From Clostridia bacterium (GTDB lineage Bacteria > Bacillota > Clostridia > Oscillospirales > CAG-382), in NCBI GenBank assembly GCA_017629175.1, contig JAGBXS010000082.1:1-46669 (forward strand): a stretch of DNA of 46,669 nucleotides, in the 5' to 3' direction. Of this stretch, positions 7,705 to 15,715 are shown in pieces (position 1 is the stretch's first letter; the number at the start of each line of letters is the position of its first letter). A program made the translations under genes and the position numbers. The notes under the pieces are model-generated. The model was given only the letters and a program-made list of their open reading frames with translations. It did no database searches and was not told the DNA's origin.

Positions 7705-9058
7705 TTGCGGTAATGTTACCTCAAAGTGGTACGGTAAATGCCCCGAGTGCGATGCATGGAATACCATCGAAGAGCATATTGCTGCCGAAGAACCCATTGG
7801 AAAAAAGAATAAACATTCCGATGCAAATAAGTATTCTTCGATATCGGAAACCAGAGCGAAAAAAATATCAGACATTTCCTTTCAAAAAGACATTCGTTTT
7901 TTGACCGGCCTGGGTGAGTTTGACAGGGTTTTGGGCGGAGGCTTGGTAGAGGGATCTGTTGTTTTGATATCCGGCGAACCCGGTATCGGTAAATCTACGT
8001 TGCTCCTTCAAATTTGCCAGCGCATTGGCGAAAATGCAAAGCTATTATACGTAACCGGCGAGGAGTCTGTATCTCAAATCAAGCTTCGCGCCGAACGAGT
8101 TGGGGTCAACACAGAAAATTTGCTTCTGTTAAGCGAGACATGCGTCAATAAAATACTCCCCGAAATTGACCTTAATTCACCAAATGTTGTGATTATCGAC
8201 TCAATTCAGACAATGTATGATGATAATTACCCGTCGTCTCCGGGCACAGTTACCCAGGTCAAGCAGGCCACAATGCAATTGATCCACAAGGCCAAAGAGG
8301 AGCAAATTTCTATTTTGATTGTAGGCCACGTTAACAAAGACGGAGCAATTGCCGGTCCCAAGGTTTTGGAGCATATGGTAGATGCGGTTATCTATTTTGA
8401 AGGTGACAAACAGCACGCATACAGAATTATTCGGGCTGTCAAAAACCGCTTTGGCTCCACCAATGAAATGGGAATGTTTGAAATGGCAGATGATGGTCTG
8501 ACGGAGATTGAGAAGCCCTCAGAGCTGATTTTAGAACAAAGACCCAAGGATGTACCCGGTAGCTGTGCAGTTGCAGTTATGGAGGGTACAAGGCCTATTA
8601 TAACAGAGATACAAGCACTGTGTACGCAAACTGCGTATCCATCACCGCGGCGTATGGCATCCGGCTATGACTATAATAGAGTATCTCTTTTACTTGCCGT
8701 GTTGGAGAAACGTCTTGGAATGCATTTTTCGTCGCAGGATGTATATATCAACATAGCCGGCGGAATCAGGATCGATGAGCCTGCTTGTGATGCAGCAACG
8801 GCGTTGGCGTTGATTTCGAGCTATAAAGATATTCCTGTGCCGGATGATCTACTGGTTTTAGGCGAAATCGGTCTTGCCGGAGAATGTCGCTCCATCAGTA
8901 CGCTTGATCAGCGCTTGAGCAAAGCTGCAAGGCTTGGATTCAAGAGGGCTGCTGTTCCGTTCAGAAACGTTGAACGATTGAAGAACAAGCATGGATTGGA
9001 AATCGTGAAGATTCGTAGTGTATACGATCTCTTGAAGCTGCTGAAAACCGACAAATAA
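7679..9058 (+). CDS. radA: DNA repair protein RadA
   Basis: RadA (Sms) is a hexameric ATPase that drives branch migration in recombinational repair. The 459-residue protein shows the N-terminal zinc finger (C7, C10, C21, C24), a RecA-like core with Walker A GEPGIGKST (99-107), the diagnostic KNRFGS motif, and a C-terminal Lon-protease-like domain. I chose the TTG at 7679 because AGGAG at 7667-7671 lies 7 nt upstream and the resulting N-terminus MKTNYICNNCG is that of the family; an ATG at 7655 would add eight atypical residues. It is translated from inside the end of cwlD. Confidence 0.97.
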   Translation: MKTNYICNNCGNVTSKWYGKCPECDAWNTIEEHIAAEEPIGKKNKHSDANKYSSISETRAKKISDISFQKDIRFLTGLGEFDRVLGGGLVEGSVVLISGEPGIGKSTLLLQICQRIGENAKLLYVTGEESVSQIKLRAERVGVNTENLLLLSETCVNKILPEIDLNSPNVVIIDSIQTMYDDNYPSSPGTVTQVKQATMQLIHKAKEEQISILIVGHVNKDGAIAGPKVLEHMVDAVIYFEGDKQHAYRIIRAVKNRFGSTNEMGMFEMADDGLTEIEKPSELILEQRPKDVPGSCAVAVMEGTRPIITEIQALCTQTAYPSPRRMASGYDYNRVSLLLAVLEKRLGMHFSSQDVYINIAGGIRIDEPACDAATALALISSYKDIPVPDDLLVLGEIGLAGECRSISTLDQRLSKAARLGFKRAAVPFRNVERLKNKHGLEIVKIRSVYDLLKLLKTDK

Positions 9059-9105
9059 AACAAATGGCCAAGAGTACGGAAAACCGCTATTCTTGGCTAT
9101 TTGTT
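9059..9105 (+). terminator. Inverted repeat downstream of radA, possible terminator
   Basis: Arms at 9059-9075 and 9089-9105 pair at 15 of 17 positions around a 13-nt loop, starting right after the radA stop codon. There is no separate T-run beyond the stem, so termination is likely but not certain. Confidence 0.5.
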
Positions 9106-9156
9106 CCCCTGCTCTATTATACAAAACTTGCATTTTGTAGAATTGCGTATGGTTTC

Positions 9157-9191
9157 AGGGAGGTGCCGAAAACAGATTTCAGCACCTCCCT
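9157..9191. repeat. 10-bp inverted repeat, possible terminator of the minus-strand operon
   Basis: Perfect 10-bp GC-rich arms (9157-9166 and 9182-9191) enclose a 15-nt loop, 14 nt beyond the stop codon of the YesL-like gene. It lacks a clear T-run on either strand. Confidence 0.45.
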
Positions 9192-9205
9192 CTTGCGTAG
9201 ACAAA

Positions 9206-10201
9206 TTAGCCGCGGTCTGAGAAGATGGCCTCTTCTTGCTCTTCCTCCAACTCCTCGGGATGATCTTTGTAATAAGGCTTGATCATATACTCGTCGATGA
9301 CCGGATAAGTGCAATATACGCCGATAAACCCTACCACGCCAATGGTGATCACAAATGGAAGAACGATTCCAAAGTGAGGCATTACGCGATAGATGTAGTA
9401 ATTTACAAAAATAATGCCTGCCGATGAGAAGATACAAGCAAGGCTTCTTTTCCAGCCCAAGAACACCAGGAACAATGCGTTTTTGAGCATCTTCTTGAAT
9501 TTAATATCAAACGTAACGGTTATGAGATAAATGTAATTTCTCATAACAAAATAAATCAAACCGAAGAACAGTACGATGTAATACGAGCTTAGAGAGAACA
9601 GATTTCCAGATGCGGCCGCACCTGCGTAGTATGCCATCAAATCGTAAACGATGAAAACGATCATGAATGCATCCAGAATAGCGAGGGTTATGCCGATTTT
9701 GAAATTCTTTTTGATGGCACTGAAAAAATCGCTCCAGCTGTACACAGGTTCGCCTCTGGTAATGCTTCTGAAATTGTAGCACATACCCAAGGTAGAAATG
9801 CCAAAAGTTACGAAAAGCAAAAGCGCCGTATACATCAAAATTTCGGATGTTCGGGAGACGATGGAAACAGAAGCGTTGATGCCGAGAATTCCTTGGAGTG
9901 TGGTTAAAACGGTACTGCTCTCCCCTGCTGTTTCCATGCCGTAAATTTGACTGTAAAGCGGCGTAGAAGGTGCAGATGTTTCAGGGTCAAACATGCCGGT
10001 GATTCCCATCAAGAACAATATGAGAGTAAAGTTGCAAAGGGTGAAAATCAGGTTGGTTGCGGAGATTTTGCCAAGACGGGTGCGAAGAAGATAAAAGAAA
10101 TAGGTGCATCCCATTTTTTTGTCTTTTGCGGCTTGTCCCTTTGAGATGCCTTTTCCGGATCTGTTATTCGTTCCGGAAAATATATTATACAATCTGCTCA
10201 T
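9206..10201 (-). CDS. YesL-like (DUF624) membrane protein
   Basis: The 331-residue protein has about six hydrophobic segments, a basic glycine-rich N-terminus and a very acidic tail (EELEEEQEEAIFSD). The segment LGMCYNFRSITRGEPVYSWSDFFSAIKKNFK, with arginine, proline and tryptophan in fixed places, resembles the DUF624/YesL family of Firmicutes, often found near carbohydrate-transport genes. Its function is unknown. The start codon lies 2 nt behind the xerD stop, so the two are co-transcribed although no functional link is evident. Confidence 0.75.
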   Translation of the reverse strand: MSRLYNIFSGTNNRSGKGISKGQAAKDKKMGCTYFFYLLRTRLGKISATNLIFTLCNFTLILFLMGITGMFDPETSAPSTPLYSQIYGMETAGESSTVLTTLQGILGINASVSIVSRTSEILMYTALLLFVTFGISTLGMCYNFRSITRGEPVYSWSDFFSAIKKNFKIGITLAILDAFMIVFIVYDLMAYYAGAAASGNLFSLSSYYIVLFFGLIYFVMRNYIYLITVTFDIKFKKMLKNALFLVFLGWKRSLACIFSSAGIIFVNYYIYRVMPHFGIVLPFVITIGVVGFIGVYCTYPVIDEYMIKPYYKDHPEELEEEQEEAIFSDRG

Positions 10202-10203
10202 TG

Positions 10204-11109
10204 TTATGCCCTCGGATGAAATTTCATATAGCTATTCTTCATCTTTTCTTTTAAATACTGAGAATAGCGTTGCGTAGAAGATAGATCGCGATGCCCCAAA
10301 ATTTCCTGGATATCATGAATATCTGCACCATTTTCCAAAAGGTGGGTTGCAAAAGAATGACGCAACGTATGGGGTGTGATCTCTTTGGCGATATTTGCCG
10401 ACTGAACGTAGTATTTCAAAATTTTCCAAAAGCCTTGTCTGGAGAGACGCTCTCCGGAAATGTTGACGAATAACGCAGGCTCGTTGGGAGACGCGGCAAG
10501 GATCTTGCGGGATTTCTGAAGATAAGTCGTGACGGCTTTTAAAGCTACGGGATATAAAGGAATCAGACGTTCGGTCTCTCCTTCACCGCATCTGATGCAG
10601 GAGACCTCAACGTTCAAGTCGCGAAGATTTAGGCCAATCAGCTCGGAAACCTTGATGCCGGTGGCGTATAAAACCTCAAGCATCGCTTTATCACGCATCC
10701 CCTTGATATCATTGCAGTCGGGCTGTGCAAGGAGCATATCCACTTCCTTGGATGTCAAGACGTTAAGTTCTTTGCGGGCAACTTTATCGTTGTGCACATC
10801 CTTTGCGGGGTTATGATCCATGAGTCCTTCTGCCAAAAGATACTGAAACAGTCCGCGCAAAGAAGAAAGTGAGCGGCTGACGGAAGAAGCGGACAAACCA
10901 ATGGAATTCAAAAAGAACTTATATTCCTCAACGTCCTCGGCGTTCAGCTTGGTAAAGCTGTCGATCTTGCGAATAGATGCAAAATCAAAGAATTTTTCAA
11001 GATCTCTTCTGTAAGCTTGTATGGTATTTGCGGAGGAGTGTTTTTCGTCGCGCAAATACGCAAGATAATTATTCAATTGTTGGTTCAGTTGAATACAAGC
11101 GTTTTGCAT
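10204..11109 (-). CDS. xerD: Tyrosine recombinase XerD, with two altered catalytic positions
   Basis: The 301-residue protein has the SAM-like core-binding domain (about 8-90) and the catalytic domain (about 112-290), and ends in HPRA as XerD proteins do. Xer recombinases resolve chromosome dimers at dif. Of the six catalytic residues, H247, R250 (HTLRH), H273 (LGH) and the nucleophile Y282 are present. The first arginine is replaced by K153 (ATGIKVSEL), and the beta-hairpin lysine of the usual GKG motif is replaced by E176 (GEGETER). I checked both in the DNA. The start is the ATG at 11109, preceded by GGAG; upstream codons overlap the SpoIIM-like gene. The usual Bacillus neighbour of xerD is also spoIIM. 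Confidence 0.88.
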   Translation of the reverse strand: MQNACIQLNQQLNNYLAYLRDEKHSSANTIQAYRRDLEKFFDFASIRKIDSFTKLNAEDVEEYKFFLNSIGLSASSVSRSLSSLRGLFQYLLAEGLMDHNPAKDVHNDKVARKELNVLTSKEVDMLLAQPDCNDIKGMRDKAMLEVLYATGIKVSELIGLNLRDLNVEVSCIRCGEGETERLIPLYPVALKAVTTYLQKSRKILAASPNEPALFVNISGERLSRQGFWKILKYYVQSANIAKEITPHTLRHSFATHLLENGADIHDIQEILGHRDLSSTQRYSQYLKEKMKNSYMKFHPRA

Positions 11110-11126
11110 GAAATAAAACTCCGGTT

Positions 11127-11669
11127 TTAAAAAGACAAAATGAAACAAATGATGAACAACAAGATATTGAATAAAATACCGCGGGATCGAACGACGGCCT
11201 TCCATCCGCTTCTGCACCGAAACCAAGCACACAGGGATTCGGATGCCAATAAGAAGAGGCAAAAAAAGAAAATTACCAAAGATATGGAAGCACGATCAAA
11301 TGTTAAAGCGGAACAACTGCGAATAAATACTCCAACGGTGCAGGATGACAGGAAAACAGAAAGCGGAACCAAAGCGATTCCCCATATTGAAATCCCAAAG
11401 AAGAAAATCACGAGGGTGTATAATCGCAATGCCGCAAGAAGCGTTTGATGGGATAATGCGTGGAATAGTGAGACGTCAAGATAACTCCCGAAGAAAAAGC
11501 TAAAAAAACAAAGGGCCAACAACGAATAGTATGTCTTTTTGCGCGCGGCAAAAAACCTGTCCGCATCGGACAAACAGCGCCGAAATGCTCTGGAAATAAA
11601 ATCCTGCCGAGGGCTAGCGGGAGCTTGATATGGAACCAATGCACGAACCGTAGAATTACCGAAAGTCAA
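11127..11669 (-). CDS. Integral membrane protein, SpoIIM-like
   Basis: The 180-residue protein has four to five strongly hydrophobic segments after a basic N-terminal stretch. The segment with W-G-I-A-L-V-P-L followed by a glycine-containing helix resembles the WxxGxxxxGxPLxxx region of stage II sporulation protein M, part of the engulfment machinery. Its place immediately before xerD is also that of spoIIM in Bacillus. Similarity is weak by eye, so this is inference. I chose the TTG at 11669 because a GAGGTGAT ribosome binding site precedes it; the GTG at 11678 lies inside that site. The xerD start follows the stop by 17 nt. Confidence 0.5.
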   Translation of the reverse strand: MTFGNSTVRALVPYQAPASPRQDFISRAFRRCLSDADRFFAARKKTYYSLLALCFFSFFFGSYLDVSLFHALSHQTLLAALRLYTLVIFFFGISIWGIALVPLSVFLSSCTVGVFIRSCSALTFDRASISLVIFFFCLFLLASESLCAWFRCRSGWKAVVRSRGILFNILLFIICFILSF

Positions 11670-11710
11670 AAAAATCACCTCGGAACACTATATGTTCGCG
11701 ACGAAAAGGG

Positions 11711-12541
11711 TTATTCCATTAACGCGGCTGTAATTTCATCGGCACGTCTGGAGCATTCCAGCATGGCGCGCATAACGATGCCTTCAAAATCTGCTTCCTC
11801 GAAAACCTTCATCGCCTCTAAAGTGGTTCCTCCGGGACTACAGACACGCTTGATCTCCTCTGCGGGTGTCAAGGTGGACTGCTCTATCATCTTGGCGGAG
11901 CCGATGATGGTTTTGGTGATCAAGGGCAATGCTTGCTTTTCGGAAAGACCTTGCGCAAGAGCTCCCTCGAGCATGGCTTTGATCAAAAGGAATACGTACG
12001 CAGGCGAAGAGCCATTGACGGAGATCACCGGATTGAGAAGCGATTCCTCCATAACGGATACAGTGGAAATAGAAGATAAGATCCGGCAGATATATTCAAA
12101 GGATTTGTGATCGACCAACTCGTTTTTGCAAATTGCAATGGTGCCCTCCCCGATCTGCAACGGCATGCTGGGCATAGTCCGAATTACGGGAACCTCAGCG
12201 CCTGCATAGCGGCAGATTAGCTCGGACGATACGGAAGCCGCAATCGAAACAAAAGTAGCACCGAGAGCAAAAGAAGATGCCTCACAGCACTCTTTGACAA
12301 CCTCGCGGAAGCCGATGGGCTTTACGCAAAGAAAAATATAAGCGGCATCCTTGATGGCGTCTGAAATGCTATCGGCGGTGTTTACACCCATAGCACGGAA
12401 GGCAGGATATCTCTTATCACTTTTACAGCAAACCGTGATGTCGGAAGGCTCAACAACACCGGAGGCGACGAGCCCCTTGATGATTGCGCCACCCATATTA
12501 CCGCCGCCTATAAAGGCAAGCTTTGCGCTCCGTTTAGCCAT
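11711..12541 (-). CDS. proC: Pyrroline-5-carboxylate reductase
   Basis: ProC catalyses the last step of proline synthesis, the NAD(P)H-dependent reduction of 1-pyrroline-5-carboxylate. The 276-residue protein shows the Rossmann nucleotide motif GGGNMGGAI near residue 11, the FLCVKP strand, the IRTMPSMP segment, and the C-terminal dimerisation and active-site helices (GSSPAYVFLLIKAM; SPGGTT). The length is normal. The ATG at 12541 is preceded by GGAGGGG, while the frame continues upstream without a site. A 41-nt gap separates it from the SpoIIM-like gene, so it may head the proC-spoIIM-like-xerD-yesL run. Confidence 0.96.
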   Translation of the reverse strand: MAKRSAKLAFIGGGNMGGAIIKGLVASGVVEPSDITVCCKSDKRYPAFRAMGVNTADSISDAIKDAAYIFLCVKPIGFREVVKECCEASSFALGATFVSIAASVSSELICRYAGAEVPVIRTMPSMPLQIGEGTIAICKNELVDHKSFEYICRILSSISTVSVMEESLLNPVISVNGSSPAYVFLLIKAMLEGALAQGLSEKQALPLITKTIIGSAKMIEQSTLTPAEEIKRVCSPGGTTLEAMKVFEEADFEGIVMRAMLECSRRADEITAALME

Positions 12542-12571
12542 AACATCCCCTCCGTATTTTTGCATGAAATT

Positions 12572-12600
12572 ATAATACAACTTTTCCGATCGAAAAGCAA
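12572..12600 (-). promoter_or_regulatory. Probable proC promoter
   Basis: On the minus strand TTGCTT, 17 nt and TATTAT (overlapping a TATAAT 3 nt further on) lie about 30 nt before the proC start. The spacer contains a near-palindrome around CGATCG. Confidence 0.6.
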
Positions 12601-12832
12601 GAGAGAAACGCCAAATAAATCATTTTCGTGAAAAAGGTAGAATTACGCGTCAATATTATGTAAACTGGATTATGTATACCGCCGCAACCGGGCGGCGTTT
12701 GCCATGATGTTGTGAATGCTGTTCGTATCAATCACTATATGTTGTTTGTGCATTTCGTCAAACGCTTTTTGAAACAACCACTTGACACGCTGTTTTTTCG
12801 ATCATCTCTTCCCTGCCCTTTTCTTAATAAAG
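12601..12832. other. Non-coding gap with a 43-codon open stretch
   Basis: This is most of the only gap above 300 nt without a protein gene (12542-12975). On the minus strand an open stretch of 43 codons (12801-12670) encodes a basic, ordinary-looking peptide (VKWLFQKAFDEMHKQHIVID...), with no ribosome binding site at its first in-frame ATG. A second short frame with an AGGGAAGAG site begins at about 12805 and closes after 15 codons. It could be the worn end of a former gene; I do not recognise the family. A 6-bp GC hairpin sits at 12680-12697. Confidence 0.25.
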
Positions 12833-12867
12833 AAAACGATAGCTTGTATGACACAAACTATCGTTTT
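12833..12867 (-). terminator. Second hairpin behind ssrA, probable back-up terminator
   Basis: Arms 12833-12847 and 12853-12867 pair at 14 of 15 positions around a 5-nt loop. On the minus strand the stem ends in TTTT and is followed by CTTTATT. Confidence 0.6.
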
Positions 12868-12907
12868 GGGACAAATTGATTTCAAGCGCATTCGTGGTTG
12901 TTTTCTC

Positions 12908-12963
12908 AAAAAAGAAAACCTTTAGTATTGCTTGGCTTTCGAGCAATACTAAGGGTTTTCTTT
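12908..12963 (-). terminator. Very long intrinsic terminator of ssrA
   Basis: Arms 12911-12932 and 12942-12963 form a 22-bp stem with a single G-U pair and a 9-nt loop. The minus strand then reads six T residues. It begins 12 nt past the tmRNA 3' end. Confidence 0.9.
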
Positions 12964-12975
12964 ATTGGTTGGTTA

Positions 12976-13326
12976 TGGTGGAGGCGAGGGGAATCGAACC
13001 CCTGTCCTAAGATCCATCCGGAAAGCTTTCTCCGAGCGCAGTTGATTCTTACATTCCCGATCTTGTGGGCGCATCAACAAACCCATAAGAAAAGTAGCTT
13101 CATAAATGCATGACGAAACGCAAAGCTTAGTTTCGTGCACGTTCACCGCTTAGTGACGCCATAGCCCAAACCGCGGTACTTTCGGGTATGACGGAAGCTG
13201 CACTTAGGCAGCTACGAGATTGCTATTATTGTTAGCGTTTAATTTTAAAATGCACATTTTAGGGAAGTTATGCGCTTCCGCTCGCTTACCTTCGTTCAAA
13301 ATCCCAGTCGAAACCTTTACGCCCCC
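12976..13326 (-). ncRNA. ssrA: Transfer-messenger RNA (tmRNA)
   Basis: tmRNA rescues stalled ribosomes together with SmpB. The 3' end at 12976 encodes CCA, and the last 30 nt carry the standard tmRNA T-arm (GGTTCGATTCC) and the strand CGCCTCC. That strand pairs with the 5' GGGGGCG at 13326-13320 to form the seven-base-pair acceptor stem. The 5' region contains the conserved AAGGTTTCGACTGGGAT. The tag frame lies at 13236-13204, resuming at GCT and ending at TAA, and encodes ANNNSNLVAA. The total is 351 nt, a normal length. The 5' end is only 3 nt past the smpB stop, so the RNA is most likely cut from a shared smpB-ssrA transcript. Only the exact resume codon is inferred. Confidence 0.97.
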
Positions 13327-13329
13327 TTG

Positions 13330-13791
13330 TTATCTGTTTTGCTCTTTAAACGCGCGTTCCATTTCTCGTTTTGCGGAACGCTCTGCATCGGCATCTCGCT
13401 TATCGTAAAGCTTTTTGCCTCTGCAAAGACCGATCTCCATTTTGGCCCATTTACCCTTGAAGTATACGGAAAGCGGAACCAAAGCATAGCCTTTTTGACC
13501 CACCTGGCCAAAGAGGCGCATGATCTCTTTTTTGTGCATCAAAAGCTTGCGTGTGCGGTAGGGATCGCGGTTGAAGATGTTACCTTGCTCGTAAGGACTG
13601 ATATGCATGCCGAAGACCAACAGTTCGCCGTCGTCTATTCTGCAAAAGGAATCCTTGAGGTTGATTGCACCCTTTCGGAGAGATTTTACTTCCGTTCCGG
13701 TCAACTCAAGACCGACTTCGAACTTTTCGTCCACAAAATATTCGTGATATGCTTTTTTGTTTTGTGAAACGATCTTGATCATCTCGGCCAT
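13330..13791 (-). CDS. smpB: SsrA-binding protein SmpB
   Basis: SmpB binds the tRNA-like part of tmRNA and delivers it to stalled ribosomes. The 153-residue protein has the usual length and motifs: an N-terminal NKKAYHEYFV segment, the GLELTGTEVKSLR strand, the FGMHISPYEQGN segment, and the basic C-terminal tail (GKKLYDKRDAD..) that enters the mRNA channel. The gene starts at an ATG behind AAGGAGG and is driven by its own promoter at 13831-13859. Its TAA is separated from the mature ssrA 5' end by just 3 nt. Confidence 0.98.
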   Translation of the reverse strand: MAEMIKIVSQNKKAYHEYFVDEKFEVGLELTGTEVKSLRKGAINLKDSFCRIDDGELLVFGMHISPYEQGNIFNRDPYRTRKLLMHKKEIMRLFGQVGQKGYALVPLSVYFKGKWAKMEIGLCRGKKLYDKRDADAERSAKREMERAFKEQNR

Positions 13792-13830
13792 ATCTTCCGC
13801 CTCCTTTCCGTGAATTTATGTTCGCTAGAC

Positions 13831-13859
13831 AGTATACACTATTTTTTATGAAAAATCAA
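13831..13859 (-). promoter_or_regulatory. Promoter of smpB-ssrA
   Basis: TTGATT, 17 nt, TATACT on the minus strand. It overlaps the last codons of the upstream thioesterase gene (stop at 13846). Confidence 0.75.
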
Positions 13860-14565
13860 GTGTAAATATTGCTTGGAAGCATCGATTTTCCTTTGTCTTG
13901 TTCCAAGCAGTTGCTATAAAGCCGTCTACGATGGTCTGGTAACGCAATTCGATCTCGTCGTGCAAGAGCGCTTCTCTCTCGAAAATGATACACATCGCCT
14001 TTAAGGGCGCTTGGCACACATCCATCGGCGCGTGATCCAATAAATAATCCGAATAGCAGCAGTTATTGAGATGCTGATTTTCGTCCGTTTCGGTCAATAG
14101 TACTTTTCGGCTTACGGTGTGAGCGATTTCGGTCTGCGCGATCCTGCGGGGCATTTCGTTAGGCTGAACGGAGGGCTGATTTTGGGGGATTGGGTACGGT
14201 AGCTCTGTCGGACGCAGGATCGTTCGGGTGTTGTAGTTGATCAGCACCCATCTGCTGTCTGCGTTGCATACAAGGGTCTCCCCTTTCCACAGCTCAAATG
14301 CACGGAAAAACGTGACTCCCTCTACTTTATACGGAAAGGTTTTCAGCGTGAGGACATCGCTTGCCAAAATGTCTTTGTAAAAATCAATTCGTAATTTCGT
14401 CAATACAAAGACCATGGAATTGCTTCTCATATTTTGATAAGACCCGCCGTGATCCGAAATGTCCTCTAAGGCGATCTCTTGAAAATATTTCTGTAAAGCG
14501 GAGGGCTTTATCTTACCGTTGGGCAATACGTCGTAGCTGCAAATTTTTATTTGGGTTTCTTTCAT
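13846..14565 (-). CDS. Acyl-ACP thioesterase
   Basis: These double hot-dog enzymes release fatty acids from acyl carrier protein. The 239-residue protein matches the bacterial family in length and layout. The first hot-dog contains the SALQKYFQEIALEDISD helix; the strand WVLINYNTRTILRP follows; the second hot-dog opens with DENQHLNNCCYSDYL, where the conserved Asp, His and Asn pair of the active site lie. The gene follows the second tyrosine recombinase by 14 nt and is probably co-transcribed with it. It may set the chain length of membrane or short-chain fatty acids, but the substrate cannot be read from sequence. Confidence 0.9.
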   Translation of the reverse strand: MKETQIKICSYDVLPNGKIKPSALQKYFQEIALEDISDHGGSYQNMRSNSMVFVLTKLRIDFYKDILASDVLTLKTFPYKVEGVTFFRAFELWKGETLVCNADSRWVLINYNTRTILRPTELPYPIPQNQPSVQPNEMPRRIAQTEIAHTVSRKVLLTETDENQHLNNCCYSDYLLDHAPMDVCQAPLKAMCIIFEREALLHDEIELRYQTIVDGFIATAWNKTKENRCFQAIFTLDFS

Positions 14566-14579
14566 CGTTCTATTTCCTG

Positions 14580-15578
14580 TTAGATGGGTAATTCATCTGC
14601 CAGCGGATTGGCTTGCATTGCTTCTTCCAGCTTGCGATCCGAAACGTGTGTATAGATCTGCGTGGTGGTCAATTGCTCGTGACCAAGAATATCCTTCAAA
14701 ACGCGGATATCTACGTCACCGTTGTTGTACATCAAAGTTGCCGCGGTATGGCGAAGCTTATGGGTGGAATATCCCTTCCCTTCCAGGCCGGCTAACTTTA
14801 GTTGCTTTTTCACTAGCCATTGGACGGTTTTTCCGGAGATCCTATTTCCGCGCGTGCTCAAAAAAAGTGCGTTTTTATCCTTGATGACAGAGGAGTGCGT
14901 TCTTCCCAGATGTTCTCGGATGGGCAGATAGGCTTGTAACGCATTCTGGCACGCTCTGTTCAAATATATCGTTCTTTGCTTATTGCCTTTACCGGTGACA
15001 ACCATTTTGCGCATATCGCTGCTGATGTGGCTTAAATCGATTCCTACCAGTTCCGATAATCGCATACCGCAGTTCAAGAAGAATGTAAGGATACAGTAAT
15101 CTCTTTTTGCCGTATCGGAATCGGGATCCACGCTTTCGAGTAGCTCTTTGCTTTCGTCCAACGAGAGATATTTCGGCAACGCTTGTTTGACGGTCGGGCT
15201 ATCAATATCTCTTGTGGGATCGTTTTCCAATTGGCGGGATTTGGTTGTATGATATTTAAAAAAGGCTCGCAGAGCAGATAACTTTCTTGCTCTGGCAGTA
15301 GTACCGTTTTTCTTATCCCGGGAAAGCCACAACAGATATGCGTAGATTTCATCACTTGTTATACTTGCAACAAAATCGCGATCGATGGATTGGATGGACA
15401 AAGCAGAAAATGCATCCGCATCATTTTTGGATATCAGGACTTCGCCACGCGATACCAAAAGGAAGCGAAAGAAAGTACGAAGATCTAAATAGTATTCTTT
15501 GACGGTAAGCGGTGAACGCCCCTGGATTGTTTCTTTGTACGAAAGAAACGTTTGGATAATAAGGGGAATTTGTTCCAT
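14580..15578 (-). CDS. Tyrosine recombinase, XerC/XerD-type
   Basis: The 332-residue protein has an N-terminal SAM-like domain (about 5-110) and a catalytic domain with all six residues present: R173 (CGMRLSEL), K197 (TGKGNKQR), the HKLRH pair, the LGH histidine and the tyrosine of TTTQIYTH. It is therefore the fully equipped recombinase of the two in this window. It could be XerC, partner of the altered XerD at 10.2-11.1 kb, though solitary integrase-like proteins look similar. A GGAGG site precedes the ATG and a promoter lies at 15608-15636. There are no attachment-site repeats or phage genes nearby, so a chromosomal housekeeping role is more likely than integration. Confidence 0.88.
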   Translation of the reverse strand: MEQIPLIIQTFLSYKETIQGRSPLTVKEYYLDLRTFFRFLLVSRGEVLISKNDADAFSALSIQSIDRDFVASITSDEIYAYLLWLSRDKKNGTTARARKLSALRAFFKYHTTKSRQLENDPTRDIDSPTVKQALPKYLSLDESKELLESVDPDSDTAKRDYCILTFFLNCGMRLSELVGIDLSHISSDMRKMVVTGKGNKQRTIYLNRACQNALQAYLPIREHLGRTHSSVIKDKNALFLSTRGNRISGKTVQWLVKKQLKLAGLEGKGYSTHKLRHTAATLMYNNGDVDIRVLKDILGHEQLTTTQIYTHVSDRKLEEAMQANPLADELPI

Positions 15579-15607
15579 TATAGCATTACCTCCTTGTAGG
15601 ATATCCT

Positions 15608-15636
15608 ATTATATATCATTTCAACGCATTTTACAA
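15608..15636 (-). promoter_or_regulatory. Promoter of the tyrosine recombinase/thioesterase operon
   Basis: TTGTAA, 17 nt, TATAAT on the minus strand. It lies back to back with the plus-strand promoter at 15655-15683. Confidence 0.75.
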
Positions 15637-15654
15637 GTTTTTTTTGAGAATTGG

Positions 15655-15683
15655 TTGACACCAATCAAAAAAAATAGTATTAT
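15655..15683 (+). promoter_or_regulatory. Promoter of the CBM9-like/RluA operon
   Basis: TTGACA, 17 nt, TATTAT on the plus strand, followed by a GGAGG site (15703-15707) and ATG at 15716. Confidence 0.8.
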
Positions 15684-15715
15684 GTTGATATAACAATTCT
15701 GCGGAGGAACTTATC

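Noticed and set aside
9157..9191. Inverted repeat behind radA and the YesL-like gene as a CRISPR or transposon end
   Set aside because: A single pair of 10-bp arms without repetition, target duplication or transposase; most simply a terminator.
11682..11696. Palindrome GAACA-N5-TGTTC as a second LexA box
   Set aside because: The spacing between CGAAC and GTTC is too long for the Gram-positive SOS box (7 nt instead of 4). It is kept only as an unexplained palindrome.
14580..15578. The tyrosine recombinase as an integrase of a mobile element
   Set aside because: No attachment-site repeats, excisionase, phage or conjugation genes lie near it, and it shares an operon with a metabolic gene.
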